Source: a bacterium | Lineage (GTDB): Bacteria; Spirochaetota; UBA4802; UBA5550 | DNA length: 14,556 nt | Reading direction: 5' to 3' | Assembly (NCBI GenBank): GCA_024224995.1 | Contig: JAAENB010001134.1 | Span: 1 to 14,556, forward strand | Part shown: positions 1 through 6,972 of the stretch, one piece after another | How positions within the stretch are numbered: position 1 is the stretch's first letter | Layout of the letters: every line of letters starts with the position of its first letter | Position numbers and translations under genes: made by a program | The notes under the pieces: generated by a model | The model's database searches: none | Seen by the model: the letters and a program-made list of their open reading frames with translations, nothing else | Told to the model about the DNA's origin: nothing

Positions 1-383
1 AAATCTTTTCAAAAAGTATTTTGTGTTTTTCTAACTTCATCAAATACTGTTTCCCATGACACTGTGAAGTTATATGACAGGTCTCCCCCTGCTTGATTTT
101 ACGCTCTGGGTATCCCATTTTTTTCTCCTTCGGAAAAGTTTAAATTTGAGGTTTGAAAATTTTGATAAACTTTTTAACCCCTTACTATTAATACGAATGG
201 GGAGCCTTTTTCACGAAAGGAAAATGGAACTTTTTTTGTTTTTGAAAAAAAAAGTTGATTTTTGGCTCATTCCAGAGCTTTTTTCAGGAATAGCACACTC
301 TTTAGGTGCGTTTTTACAAAAAGGGATTTCCTCTGAGATGTATTTAATCGAGTCGAATTCCCCATAAAAATCGTGGTCGGAAC

Positions 384-480
384 GGGTTCCGCCGAAGGAA
401 TCGGTTCCTCTGACACCGGATCGGGTTCCGCCGCCGAAGGAGCTGGTTTCTCTGAGACCGCACCGGTTTCCCTGCCCAGC
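384..480. repeat. GC-rich imperfect tandem repeat, units of 39 and 42 bp
   Basis: Unit 1 runs 384-422 and unit 2 runs 423-464. Both start GGGTTCCGCC and share GAAGGA, GGTTCCTCTGA/GGTTTCTCTGA and a closing ACC/ATC. A degenerate third start (GGTTTCC) follows at 465. The unit lengths differ by exactly one GCC triplet, so the pattern keeps a reading frame. On the minus strand it gives Pro-Ser-Ala-Glu-Pro-type repeats and on the plus strand Gly-Ser-Ala-Glu-type repeats. No start with a ribosome binding site serves either reading. The island is much richer in G+C than the DNA on both sides, which suggests an inserted or slippage-expanded element. Confidence 0.6.
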
Positions 481-496
481 GCAGCGTTAGCTGCGC
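479..496. repeat. Perfect 7-bp hairpin GCGCAGC-GTTA-GCTGCGC
   Basis: A GC-only 7-bp stem with a 4-nt loop (GTTA), sitting at the right edge of the tandem-repeat island. On the plus strand an A run, not a T run, follows it. On the minus strand the next bases are the GC-rich repeat. It therefore does not look like a Rho-independent terminator in either direction and is more likely part of the repeat element. Confidence 0.5.
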
Positions 497-641
497 CTCC
501 CAACAAAAAACCGAAATCAACTTTTTCCTAAAAATTTGATTTACAAAGATGACGTTATATACAATTAATATTATCTTATTAATATAGAAAATCCCTGTAC
601 TTTTTGAATTGACAAATAAAGCCATTAGCACTCAAAGAGTA

Positions 642-650
642 TGTTATTAT
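642..650 (+). promoter_or_regulatory. Extended -10-like motif upstream of clpS
   Basis: TGTTATTAT matches a TGn extended -10 followed by TATTAT (5 of 6 to TATAAT). No good -35 lies at the right distance; a perfect TTGACA at 609-614 is 30 bp away, too far to pair with it. This may be a second, weaker clpS promoter with a leader of about 150 nt. Chance occurrence in AT-rich DNA is quite possible. Confidence 0.25.
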
Positions 651-719
651 AGGGATGCATTGAATACACCTGATTTTTGAGTGACTATAGTAATTTTCAT
701 AGAAAAAAAAATCGTTTTG

Positions 720-747
720 TTGAGTTAAAAACCAGGCTTCCTATAAT
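720..747 (+). promoter_or_regulatory. Probable sigma70-type promoter for clpS-clpA-aat
   Basis: TTGAGT (720-725, 4 of 6 to the -35 consensus) is followed after 16 bp by a perfect TATAAT (742-747). Transcription would start near 754, leaving a leader of about 55 nt that contains the 9-bp repeats, a mini-ORF and the clpS ribosome binding site. This is the best promoter match upstream of the operon; it is a prediction from spacing and consensus only. Confidence 0.5.
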
Positions 748-752
748 TGAGA

Positions 753-779
753 TGCGACCGGTGCGACCGGTGCGGCGGC
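753..779 (+). repeat. Short 9-bp tandem repeat in the clpS leader
   Basis: TGCGACCGG occurs twice back to back (753-761, 762-770), followed by a degenerate third copy TGCGGCGGC (771-779). It lies between the predicted transcription start and the ribosome binding site. It shares the string ACCGGTGCGG with the minus strand of the GC-rich island 300 bp upstream, so the two patches may have a common origin or be the same kind of low-complexity expansion. Confidence 0.6.
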
Positions 780-783
780 ACTG

Positions 784-807
784 ATGCCTATGGAAACGGA
801 GGAATAA
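784..807 (+). promoter_or_regulatory. Leader mini-ORF (7 codons) containing the clpS ribosome binding site
   Basis: ATG CCT ATG GAA ACG GAG GAA TAA ends one base before the clpS ATG. The clpS Shine-Dalgarno sequence GGAGGA (798-803) lies inside it, 5 nt before the start, and fixes the clpS start. The same frame is open from 751 and reads DATGATGAAALMPMETEE. The mini-ORF has no visible ribosome binding site of its own, so translation is uncertain. If it is translated, terminating ribosomes would be placed directly at the clpS start. Confidence 0.35.
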
Positions 808-808
808 G

Positions 809-1123
809 ATGGGAAGAGAAGATACAATATTTGAAGGTGATATAAAACTTGAATCCGAAAAGAAACTGGAAGAGCCCCGGATGTTCAAAGTGCTGCTTCA
901 TAATGATCATTATACAACAATGGAATTTGTTGTTGAGGTATTAACCAAGGTATTTCATATGCCCGCTGCCAAAGCTACACAGGTTATGCTTGATGTACAT
1001 AAAAAAGGAACCGGCACATGCGGTGTTTTTACCCGTGATGTTGCTGTTACAAAAGTAAACCAGGTCCAGCATCTGGCCAAGGCACGGGAATTTCCCCTCA
1101 AATGTTCATATGAAGAGGCGTAG
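809..1123 (+). CDS. clpS: ClpS, ATP-dependent Clp protease adaptor
   Basis: ClpS is the cytoplasmic N-recognin that binds N-terminal Leu, Phe, Tyr or Trp and delivers these substrates to ClpA of the ClpAP protease. The 104 residues match the family length. A flexible charged N-terminus (about 1-24) precedes the ClpS fold. The substrate-pocket motif is visible as N32-D33-H34-Y35-T36-T37-M38-E39, with M60 and H64 matching the hydrophobic-pocket Met and amine-binding His of E. coli ClpS (N34, D35, M40, M62, H66 there). E. coli D36 is replaced by H34. The motif CGVFTRDVA (71-79) and the C-terminal FPLKC are also typical. The start is supported by GGAGGA 5 nt upstream. It is the first gene of the clpS-clpA-aat operon, 67 nt before clpA. 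Confidence 0.95.
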   Translation: MGREDTIFEGDIKLESEKKLEEPRMFKVLLHNDHYTTMEFVVEVLTKVFHMPAAKATQVMLDVHKKGTGTCGVFTRDVAVTKVNQVQHLAKAREFPLKCSYEEA

Positions 1124-1190
1124 CAATAAAGGAGTTGATATTATAGAATTGTTTTGTAGAATAACTATTATAAAGAAGGAAATTATAGAT

Positions 1191-3473
1191 ATGGAAATTA
1201 ACGAAGAATTAAACAGTATATTGATGGCTGCCTATAACGAGGCAAAAAACCGGAATCATGAATACCTGACTCCTGAGCATGTATTATACGCGTCACTCTA
1301 TTATGGTGAAGCAAAAAGGATCATCCAGGGCCTGGGTGGAGATATTGATAGCCTGAAAAAAAAGATTGAAGAGCATTTTGAAAAACACATGGAGATAGTT
1401 GAAATTGAGGAACCGCTCCAATCCGTTGGATTCCAGAATGTGATGGAACGGGCCATATGGCACACCACTTCGGCCCAGAAAGAAGAACTTGAACTTGGCG
1501 ATGTGTATGTAGCTATTTTTGACGAAGATGAGTCTTTTGCCGCCTATTTTTTCAAAAGTGAGGGCATTACCCGGTACAATATGGTTGATTTTATCTCCCA
1601 TGGTGTTCCTCTTTATAATAACAGCCCCTATGGCGAAGGTGAAGAGCATATTGATCAGCAGGAAGCGGAACCAAAGGATAAAAAAGGCCTTAAAGTATTG
1701 GAAGCTTTTACTACGGAGCTTACAGAGAAAGCCAAAAAAGGTGAGATGGACCCGCTTATTGGCAGAGAAGATATCCTGGAAAGAACGGTTCAGGTGCTCT
1801 GCCGCAGGACGAAAAATAATCCCATTCATGTGGGTGACGCCGGTGTGGGTAAAACCGCTATTACCGAAGGTCTTGCCCAGCTCATTGCCAATGATACAGT
1901 TCCAAAACCGCTCAAAGACAACAAGGTCTATTTGCTCGACATGGGCTCCATGCTGGCCGGTACCAAGTTCCGGGGTGATTTTGAAGAACGGATGAAACGG
2001 GTTCTTGCGGAACTTCAAAAAATGGATAATGTTATTCTCTTTATCGATGAGATCCACACCATTGTTGGGGCGGGTGCCGTATCGGGCGGCTCCATGGACG
2101 CTTCCAATATGCTAAAACCCGTGCTCACTTCGGGAAAATTAAAATGCATCGGTTCTACCACCTATGATGAATATAAAAAATTCTTCGACAAAGACCGGGC
2201 TCTTTCCCGCCGGTTCCAGAAAATTGAGATTCCCGAACCGACTATTGACGAAACATACGAGATTTTAAAAGGGCTTAAAGACCGGTATGAAGAATTCCAT
2301 GAAGTAAGCTATACCGACGAAGCGCTGCGTTCGGCCGCGGAACTTTCCGCGAAATATATTAATGACCGGCACCTGCCGGACAAGGCCATTGATGTTATTG
2401 ACGAATCAGGCGCCTTCCTCCGTATGTACCGGGAAGACGACAGCCCGGAATCGATCATTACGGAACATGAAGTTGAAAAGGTTGTGGCAAAGATCGCAAA
2501 GATCCCGGAAAAGAGTATCTCCTCTTCGGAAATGAGCCTTCTCAAGGATATGGAAGCCGCTCTGAAACTGGAAATATTCGGCCAGGACTCGGCTGTTGCC
2601 CATGTTGCTGAAGCGATAAAACGGAACCGTGCCGGTTTCGGCAATCCCAACAAACCCATTGCTTCGTTCCTCTTTGTTGGTCCTACGGGTGTTGGTAAAA
2701 CCGAACTTGCCAGGCAGCTTGCTGTTTTCCTGGGTGTTACTCTTCACCGCTATGATATGAGTGAGTACCAGGAAAAACATACTGTTGCCAGGCTCATTGG
2801 CGCGCCTCCGGGATACGTGGGATACGAAGAAGGCGGGCTCCTTACGGAAGCTATCCGGAAAACCCCGTACGCCGTATTACTCCTTGATGAAATTGAAAAA
2901 GCTCACCAGGATATTTTTAATACCCTGCTCCAGGTTATGGATTACGCCACTCTTACGGACAATAACGGTAAAAAAGCCGATTTCAGGAATGTTATTATCA
3001 TCATGACCTCAAATGCCGGTGCCCGTGAAATCGGTAAAAAACAGCTTGGTTTCGACCAGAGCACAATTTCCGACACTGCCATTACCACGGCTGTTGATAA
3101 ATTCTTCTCCCCGGAGTTCAGGAACAGGCTCGACGCCACTGTGACGTTCAACAACCTGGCCGAAGATATTATTCTCATGATCGTTAAAAAATCAGTTGCC
3201 GAATTCAGTAAGCAGCTCTTAGAAAAAAATATCACCCTTACGGTTACTGATGAATGCTTAGAATGGCTCGGCAAAAAAGGCTATTCTCCGCAATTCGGCG
3301 CACGGGAAATTGACCGCCTGGTTCAGGATAAGATCAAGAAATTTTTCGTAGACCAGGTTCTTTTTGGCAAACTCCTGGAAGGCGGAACTGCTCTTGCCGT
3401 GATTGAGAACGATGAAGTTGTTATTACCATTGAAGGTGATGATAAAGATACACCGGAACGGGTTATACAATAA
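1191..3473 (+). CDS. clpA: ClpA, AAA+ unfoldase subunit of ClpAP
   Basis: ClpA is the hexameric ATPase that unfolds substrates and threads them into ClpP. I place the start at ATG 1191 (760 residues; E. coli ClpA has 758). From here the N-terminus aligns with the Clp N-domain (residues 1-140), whereas the 27 extra residues from an ATG at 1110 inside clpS have no family counterpart. AAGGA at 1176-1180 is the likely ribosome binding site. AAA module 1 has Walker A GDAGVGKT (215-222) and Walker B IDE (D286, E287). Module 2 has Walker A GPTGVGKT (497-504) and Walker B LDE (D566, E567). There is no long coiled-coil M-domain between the modules, which separates it from ClpB and ClpC. The ClpP-docking loop appears as KKQLGF, in the place of E. 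coli IGL. No clpP lies in the window. It is followed after 4 nt by aat. Confidence 0.96.
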   Translation: MEINEELNSILMAAYNEAKNRNHEYLTPEHVLYASLYYGEAKRIIQGLGGDIDSLKKKIEEHFEKHMEIVEIEEPLQSVGFQNVMERAIWHTTSAQKEELELGDVYVAIFDEDESFAAYFFKSEGITRYNMVDFISHGVPLYNNSPYGEGEEHIDQQEAEPKDKKGLKVLEAFTTELTEKAKKGEMDPLIGREDILERTVQVLCRRTKNNPIHVGDAGVGKTAITEGLAQLIANDTVPKPLKDNKVYLLDMGSMLAGTKFRGDFEERMKRVLAELQKMDNVILFIDEIHTIVGAGAVSGGSMDASNMLKPVLTSGKLKCIGSTTYDEYKKFFDKDRALSRRFQKIEIPEPTIDETYEILKGLKDRYEEFHEVSYTDEALRSAAELSAKYINDRHLPDKAIDVIDESGAFLRMYREDDSPESIITEHEVEKVVAKIAKIPEKSISSSEMSLLKDMEAALKLEIFGQDSAVAHVAEAIKRNRAGFGNPNKPIASFLFVGPTGVGKTELARQLAVFLGVTLHRYDMSEYQEKHTVARLIGAPPGYVGYEEGGLLTEAIRKTPYAVLLLDEIEKAHQDIFNTLLQVMDYATLTDNNGKKADFRNVIIIMTSNAGAREIGKKQLGFDQSTISDTAITTAVDKFFSPEFRNRLDATVTFNNLAEDIILMIVKKSVAEFSKQLLEKNITLTVTDECLEWLGKKGYSPQFGAREIDRLVQDKIKKFFVDQVLFGKLLEGGTALAVIENDEVVITIEGDDKDTPERVIQ

Positions 3474-3477
3474 AAAA

Positions 3478-4185
3478 ATGCCCGTATTTACCCTTTCCGA
3501 CGAGATTCTTTTCCCTCCTGTTGAACTGGCTAATGAAAGCGGGGTTCTCGCCGTTGGCGGGGACCTCTCTCCCGAACGCCTTTTTGAAGCCTACACTCAC
3601 GGGATTTTCCCCTGGTTTTCCGACGGTGATCCCATTATCTGGTGGGCTCCCGATCCCCGGTTTGTTCTCTTTCCCAATGAGATCAAGATATCAAAAAGCA
3701 TGAAACAGGTGTTAAACAGGAACATATTTAAGATCACCTGCGACCAGGATTTTGAATTTGTTATTAGAGAATGCCGCAAACCGCGAAAAAACCAGGACGG
3801 TACCTGGATTACCGATGATATGCTGGAGGCATATGTCCAGCTCCATAATATTGGCCTGGCTCATTCTGTTGAAGCATGGCAGGACGGAGAAATTGTTGGA
3901 GGCCTCTACGGTATTTCAATCGGCAGCTGTTTCTTTGGCGAATCAATGTTTGCCAGGGTAAGCAATGCCTCAAAAGCCGCCTTTATTGCAATTACCCGGA
4001 AACTCCGGGAACTCAATTTTACCCTTATTGACTGCCAGGTCCATACGGACCATCTCAAAAGCCTGGGTGCCAGGGAAATCCCCCGGGAGGAGTTTATGGA
4101 ACTTCTGGCCGAAGGGTTTATGAATGATACCTATATGGGAAGCTGGGGGGAGATGATAGGTGATCGGTTATCGGAAAAGCTATGA
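3478..4185 (+). CDS. aat: Leucyl/phenylalanyl-tRNA--protein transferase
   Basis: Aat transfers Leu or Phe from aminoacyl-tRNA to proteins with N-terminal Lys or Arg, creating the N-degron that ClpS reads. The 235 residues equal the normal family length. Family motifs in order are GGDLSPERLFEAYTHGIFPW (27-46), WWAPDPR (55-61), TWI (109-111), GLAHSVEAW (126-134), GGLYG with FGESMF (141-158) and IDCQVHTDHLKSLGA (184-198). D185 and Q187 match the catalytic-region Asp and Gln of E. coli Aat (D186, Q188). The ATG 4 nt after the clpA stop gives a family-like N-terminus (MPVFTLSDEILFPP); an in-frame ATG at 3403 inside clpA adds unrelated residues. No clear ribosome binding site is visible, so translation is probably coupled to clpA. 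Its stop is 7 bp from the stop of the convergent next gene. Confidence 0.95.
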   Translation: MPVFTLSDEILFPPVELANESGVLAVGGDLSPERLFEAYTHGIFPWFSDGDPIIWWAPDPRFVLFPNEIKISKSMKQVLNRNIFKITCDQDFEFVIRECRKPRKNQDGTWITDDMLEAYVQLHNIGLAHSVEAWQDGEIVGGLYGISIGSCFFGESMFARVSNASKAAFIAITRKLRELNFTLIDCQVHTDHLKSLGAREIPREEFMELLAEGFMNDTYMGSWGEMIGDRLSEKL

Positions 4186-4192
4186 GAAAGGG

Positions 4193-6883
4193 CTATTCTC
4201 CAAAAGAAGCAAAGACCGTGTTAAGTTTTCCCTTAAAAAAATTGTATTTGTTTTTTGACGTTGTTCCGCTGAGGATATAGACGAATCCTTCTTTTAGAAC
4301 AGAATACGATTCACAGACATTGCTGTGTTTATCTTTTGACAGGGTCCAGAAATATTCCATACGGTTTTTGCGTCCCCATCTTTCCTTTATCATATTATTA
4401 CCTGATCTTTTGGTCCAGTTCTCGGTTATCTCTTTTACATTGTCACTTTTCTTTAAGGGCAGCTTTACAAGGCGGATAACCGCTCCCCTGTCCATACTGC
4501 TATAACTTTTAATTACTCCCCTGGATTGGTCGTAGGCGCTGTTTCTATCCTCTTTCCAGCCTCTGGGTATGGCGAGAGGACGATTCATGTCCCCGGAATC
4601 GGAATGCAGGTCATCTTCCGGCAAATCAATGTCTGCCTCATGGTCCGGAATGGCCGACGGGAGAGTATTTCGCTGAACATTCCGCTTCTTCGCGCCGGTC
4701 TCCCATATTTTCCTTTTTCGCATAACAGTCAGTTTTTTTGCCGCTTTTTTGTCTATGGAATCGAAATTGGCTTCATTCATTATCCAGGAATCAATGCGGA
4801 CCTCTATTTTCTTTCCTAATTTGCTTTTTAGCGCGAAAATCTCATCATAATCGGGACTGCTTTTTATTTTAATTTTTCGTACTTTGTAATACCGCAAAAT
4901 AGTTGTTAAGCGGGCTATTGCCATACGGGCTTCTCTTTTTACGTATTTTTTAGTGATATACTCATCGACCAGTCTGGCCCGGTCGAAATCCTTGATCGTT
5001 GATATTAGAGACAACTTTTGTATACTCTCTTCCAGGGGTCCGGACATGGTTCCCGACTCAATTTCTTTTTTATATTCTTTAAATTTCAGCTGGTAATATG
5101 CCATCGCCTCTTCCGCGTACCGTAAGGAATCATACAGTTTCACGCAGGCTTGAGCGTTTTGCAGAAGGATATTTATCTCGTATTGCGCGATCTTTTCTTT
5201 TAAGCCGCTGCTAAGGGCCTTTTTCTTCCGCGCCACCTCCCGCAGATCCCGGAGGTAATCCTTATAATAAGCGCTAATACCATGCCGGGACGATTTTATC
5301 TCTTTTAAAAAATCGGCCCTGGTCTCTTTTATAATACGGAGATCCGTTCTTTTCAGGGCTATAAGATCGCTTCTTTTTAAACTCAGGGAATAGGCTATGA
5401 ACTTGAATAGATGAGCGGTTTTTCGTACCGAAAGGGTAAACTTTTTCTGCGTCTGCCGGTTGTCGAAGGACGAGATATCCACAGACTGACGCACCAGGGA
5501 TTTCACGTAATCCAGGTATGCCCTGTCTCTTTTTACCCGGTATTTATAAGAATTTACAATCCCGGCCCTGTCTACGGCGCGTGAACCGGATACCCATTGT
5601 AAAAATTGGATTGACCGGTCTTTATAGGCACGAAGCCGTGCTTCTGTCTGTTCCAGGTCCTTTTTGGCCCGGTTAAACTCTTTTTGATTTACGACCCGAA
5701 TGCCGGTGGCTGTTTTTTTTAGACGGACCTCTTCTTCCAGGCGAATAAATTCATTCTTTACGGGATGAATCGCTCCGGCAATTATAAGGTCCAGATCCTT
5801 TTCTATGACGCTAAAAAACGAGTCATCTTCTTTTCCCTTGATCCGGGAAAGAGACTTTTTTCGCCTCCTGTCCATATCATACACGATTGCATTAAAATCT
5901 GGCCTCGTTGGGATAGTGAGTTCTATTCTATTGGTGCGGCCGCCAACAGAAACCGGCTGCCGGTGTACAGTGACGGTAGAAGTGGCGGTAGAATTACTCC
6001 GGCTTTTTTTAAAGACCAGTGGTTCCAGTTCCACGGGGTTTTTATAATAATACCATGCCTTTTCCAGGGAAGGTGAGCCTTTTTTTTGCATCAGCGCAAT
6101 CAGTTTTTCCATGCTGCTCAAACTCCGCTTCACCTTCCCTCCGATCTCTTCCCAGCGCGCAGACTCATTCAATGCTTCTTCCGAATATTTTAAGTTATCC
6201 AGGGGATCGCACTCCCTGAGATAGCTTATGGATGAATCAATTATTATTCCTTTCAGTTCTTGTTCATTGGTAGTATTATTCTTCCGTGCCAGGCGAATTG
6301 TTACATCCCTGGTTACTTCCTTTTCCGCTGTTTCCCGGATCTCATTTTCGCTTTTTATCATCCTGCCGATAAATACTTCCAGGGAAAGAGTTTTTAAGTC
6401 ATTCCGGTCTATTTCCTTTTCGAAAATACCATCAACCAGCTCATGGCTCGTTTGTTTAAAGCGTTTTTCAAGCATTTTGCTGATAACTGTTTTTACGGTC
6501 TTTCTTGCTATTGCCGGGTTATCCCTGTTCCCGGTCTCAGAGACCAGCGTGTCGAGATAATGCAGAGAAAAGAGAGCCTCAAATACGTTTTTTACTTCGT
6601 TCTCAATTTCCCGGGCGGTAAATTTTTTCTTTTCATGGTTCAGGGTTCCGTCATTCTTTCGGTCGTGCTCAAAGACCTGGAGGATACTCCGCGCCCGCTC
6701 AGCTTCATTATCAATAAGATCAATTACCGGTGTACCCAGCCAGTCGCTTTTTTGAATAAGCTCTTTTTCATTTTGAAGCTTTTTCAGCCGGATCTTCCAC
6801 CACTGGCAGCGGTTTTGTACAAACCCTTCAGATGTTCCAACGGAGATAATAAAAAATATGAGTATAAACAAATGGCGCTTCAT
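4193..6883 (-). CDS. Large exported Lys/Arg-rich protein of unknown function
   Basis: I do not recognise this 896-residue protein as a named family. The N-terminus is a classical signal peptide (MKRHLFILIFFIISVG, likely cleaved near residue 20) with no lipobox Cys, so the protein is probably periplasmic. The body (about 25-740) is strongly helical and rich in Lys, Arg and Glu, with stretches that look coiled-coil (for example around VRLKK to DRSIQFLQW). There are no further membrane segments. An acidic linker (about 743-767, DLPEDD) leads to a compact C-terminal part (768-896). Its pattern, with IPRGW at the start, strands such as AVIRLVKLPL, then FVYILSGTT and a final helix ending ASF, recalls PsbP/Mog1 or DUF1795-type folds; that is a tentative inference. 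AGGAGA at 6889-6894 supports the start. It lies 89 nt downstream of the TonB receptor, on the same strand, and may be cotranscribed with it. Confidence 0.75.
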   Translation of the reverse strand: MKRHLFILIFFIISVGTSEGFVQNRCQWWKIRLKKLQNEKELIQKSDWLGTPVIDLIDNEAERARSILQVFEHDRKNDGTLNHEKKKFTAREIENEVKNVFEALFSLHYLDTLVSETGNRDNPAIARKTVKTVISKMLEKRFKQTSHELVDGIFEKEIDRNDLKTLSLEVFIGRMIKSENEIRETAEKEVTRDVTIRLARKNNTTNEQELKGIIIDSSISYLRECDPLDNLKYSEEALNESARWEEIGGKVKRSLSSMEKLIALMQKKGSPSLEKAWYYYKNPVELEPLVFKKSRSNSTATSTVTVHRQPVSVGGRTNRIELTIPTRPDFNAIVYDMDRRRKKSLSRIKGKEDDSFFSVIEKDLDLIIAGAIHPVKNEFIRLEEEVRLKKTATGIRVVNQKEFNRAKKDLEQTEARLRAYKDRSIQFLQWVSGSRAVDRAGIVNSYKYRVKRDRAYLDYVKSLVRQSVDISSFDNRQTQKKFTLSVRKTAHLFKFIAYSLSLKRSDLIALKRTDLRIIKETRADFLKEIKSSRHGISAYYKDYLRDLREVARKKKALSSGLKEKIAQYEINILLQNAQACVKLYDSLRYAEEAMAYYQLKFKEYKKEIESGTMSGPLEESIQKLSLISTIKDFDRARLVDEYITKKYVKREARMAIARLTTILRYYKVRKIKIKSSPDYDEIFALKSKLGKKIEVRIDSWIMNEANFDSIDKKAAKKLTVMRKRKIWETGAKKRNVQRNTLPSAIPDHEADIDLPEDDLHSDSGDMNRPLAIPRGWKEDRNSAYDQSRGVIKSYSSMDRGAVIRLVKLPLKKSDNVKEITENWTKRSGNNMIKERWGRKNRMEYFWTLSKDKHSNVCESYSVLKEGFVYILSGTTSKNKYNFFKGKLNTVFASFGE

Positions 6884-6972
6884 AAAATTCTCCTGTATAC
6901 GCGCAAGTCTGAGACTCTTTCATATTTCTTATCGTATAATTAGAAGATTTATATTAGAAAAAAATCCGGGGC

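Larger units (their letters stand above)
249..526. repeat. Imperfect inverted repeat flanking the GC-rich island
   Basis: The left arm AAAAAGTTGATTT (249-261) is an exact reverse complement of AAATCAACTTTTT (514-526). The match continues imperfectly outward and inward (TTTTT then A/G-rich on one side, GG on the other), giving roughly 24-27 similar bases. The arms are about 250 bp apart and enclose the tandem-repeat island. This could be the decayed end structure of a small non-autonomous element. A and T runs make chance matches more likely here, so confidence is limited. Confidence 0.35.
1..808. other. Long intergenic region upstream of clpS, no convincing gene
   Basis: Nothing here reads as a real gene. 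The first ~370 bases are AT-rich with long T and A runs. A 97-codon open frame at 74-367 (+) lacks a good ribosome binding site and translates to a Phe/Leu/Lys-rich string typical of AT-rich noncoding DNA. Two minus-strand frames (267-506 and 344-631) cross a GC-rich repeat island and give Pro/Ala/Glu repeats. The TTG start of the first has no ribosome binding site, and neither frame resembles a family I know. What can be seen is structural: tandem repeats, an imperfect inverted repeat, a small hairpin, and the promoter and leader of clpS, all listed separately. An unrecognised small RNA or short peptide cannot be excluded. Confidence 0.6.

Noticed and set aside
74..367. 97-codon plus-strand open frame in the first intergenic region
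   Set aside because: Weak ribosome binding site, AT-run-derived Phe/Leu/Lys composition and no recognisable motif; it also runs across the left arm of an inverted repeat.
267..631. Minus-strand open frames with Pro/Ala/Glu repeats
   Set aside because: The repeat in the translation comes from the DNA tandem repeat. There is no start with a ribosome binding site and no continuation into a recognisable protein, so I treat it as a repeat element, though a decayed gene is possible.
609..650. TTGACA (609-614) paired with TATTAT (645-650) as a promoter
   Set aside because: The spacing is 30 bp, far outside the usual 16-18 bp range.
1110..1190. Longer clpA start overlapping clpS (ATG 1110, or TTG 1149 after AAAGGAG at 1128-1134)
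   Set aside because: The extra residues have no counterpart in ClpA proteins, and ATG 1191 has a suitable ribosome binding site and begins the conserved N-domain.
1293..2057. 254-codon open frame antisense to clpA
   Set aside because: It lies wholly inside the well-conserved clpA gene on the opposite strand, has no ribosome binding site, and its Phe/Ile/His-rich translation matches no family I know. It is a by-product of clpA codon use.
6906..6916. AGTCT-G-AGACT palindrome between the TonB receptor and the 896-residue gene
   Set aside because: Only 5-bp arms; such a dyad is expected by chance in a window this size and no promoter is aligned with it.
6955..6972. T run after the TonB receptor stop as a terminator
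   Set aside because: Only a short CCCCGG stretch precedes the T run on the minus strand and no stable stem can be drawn.
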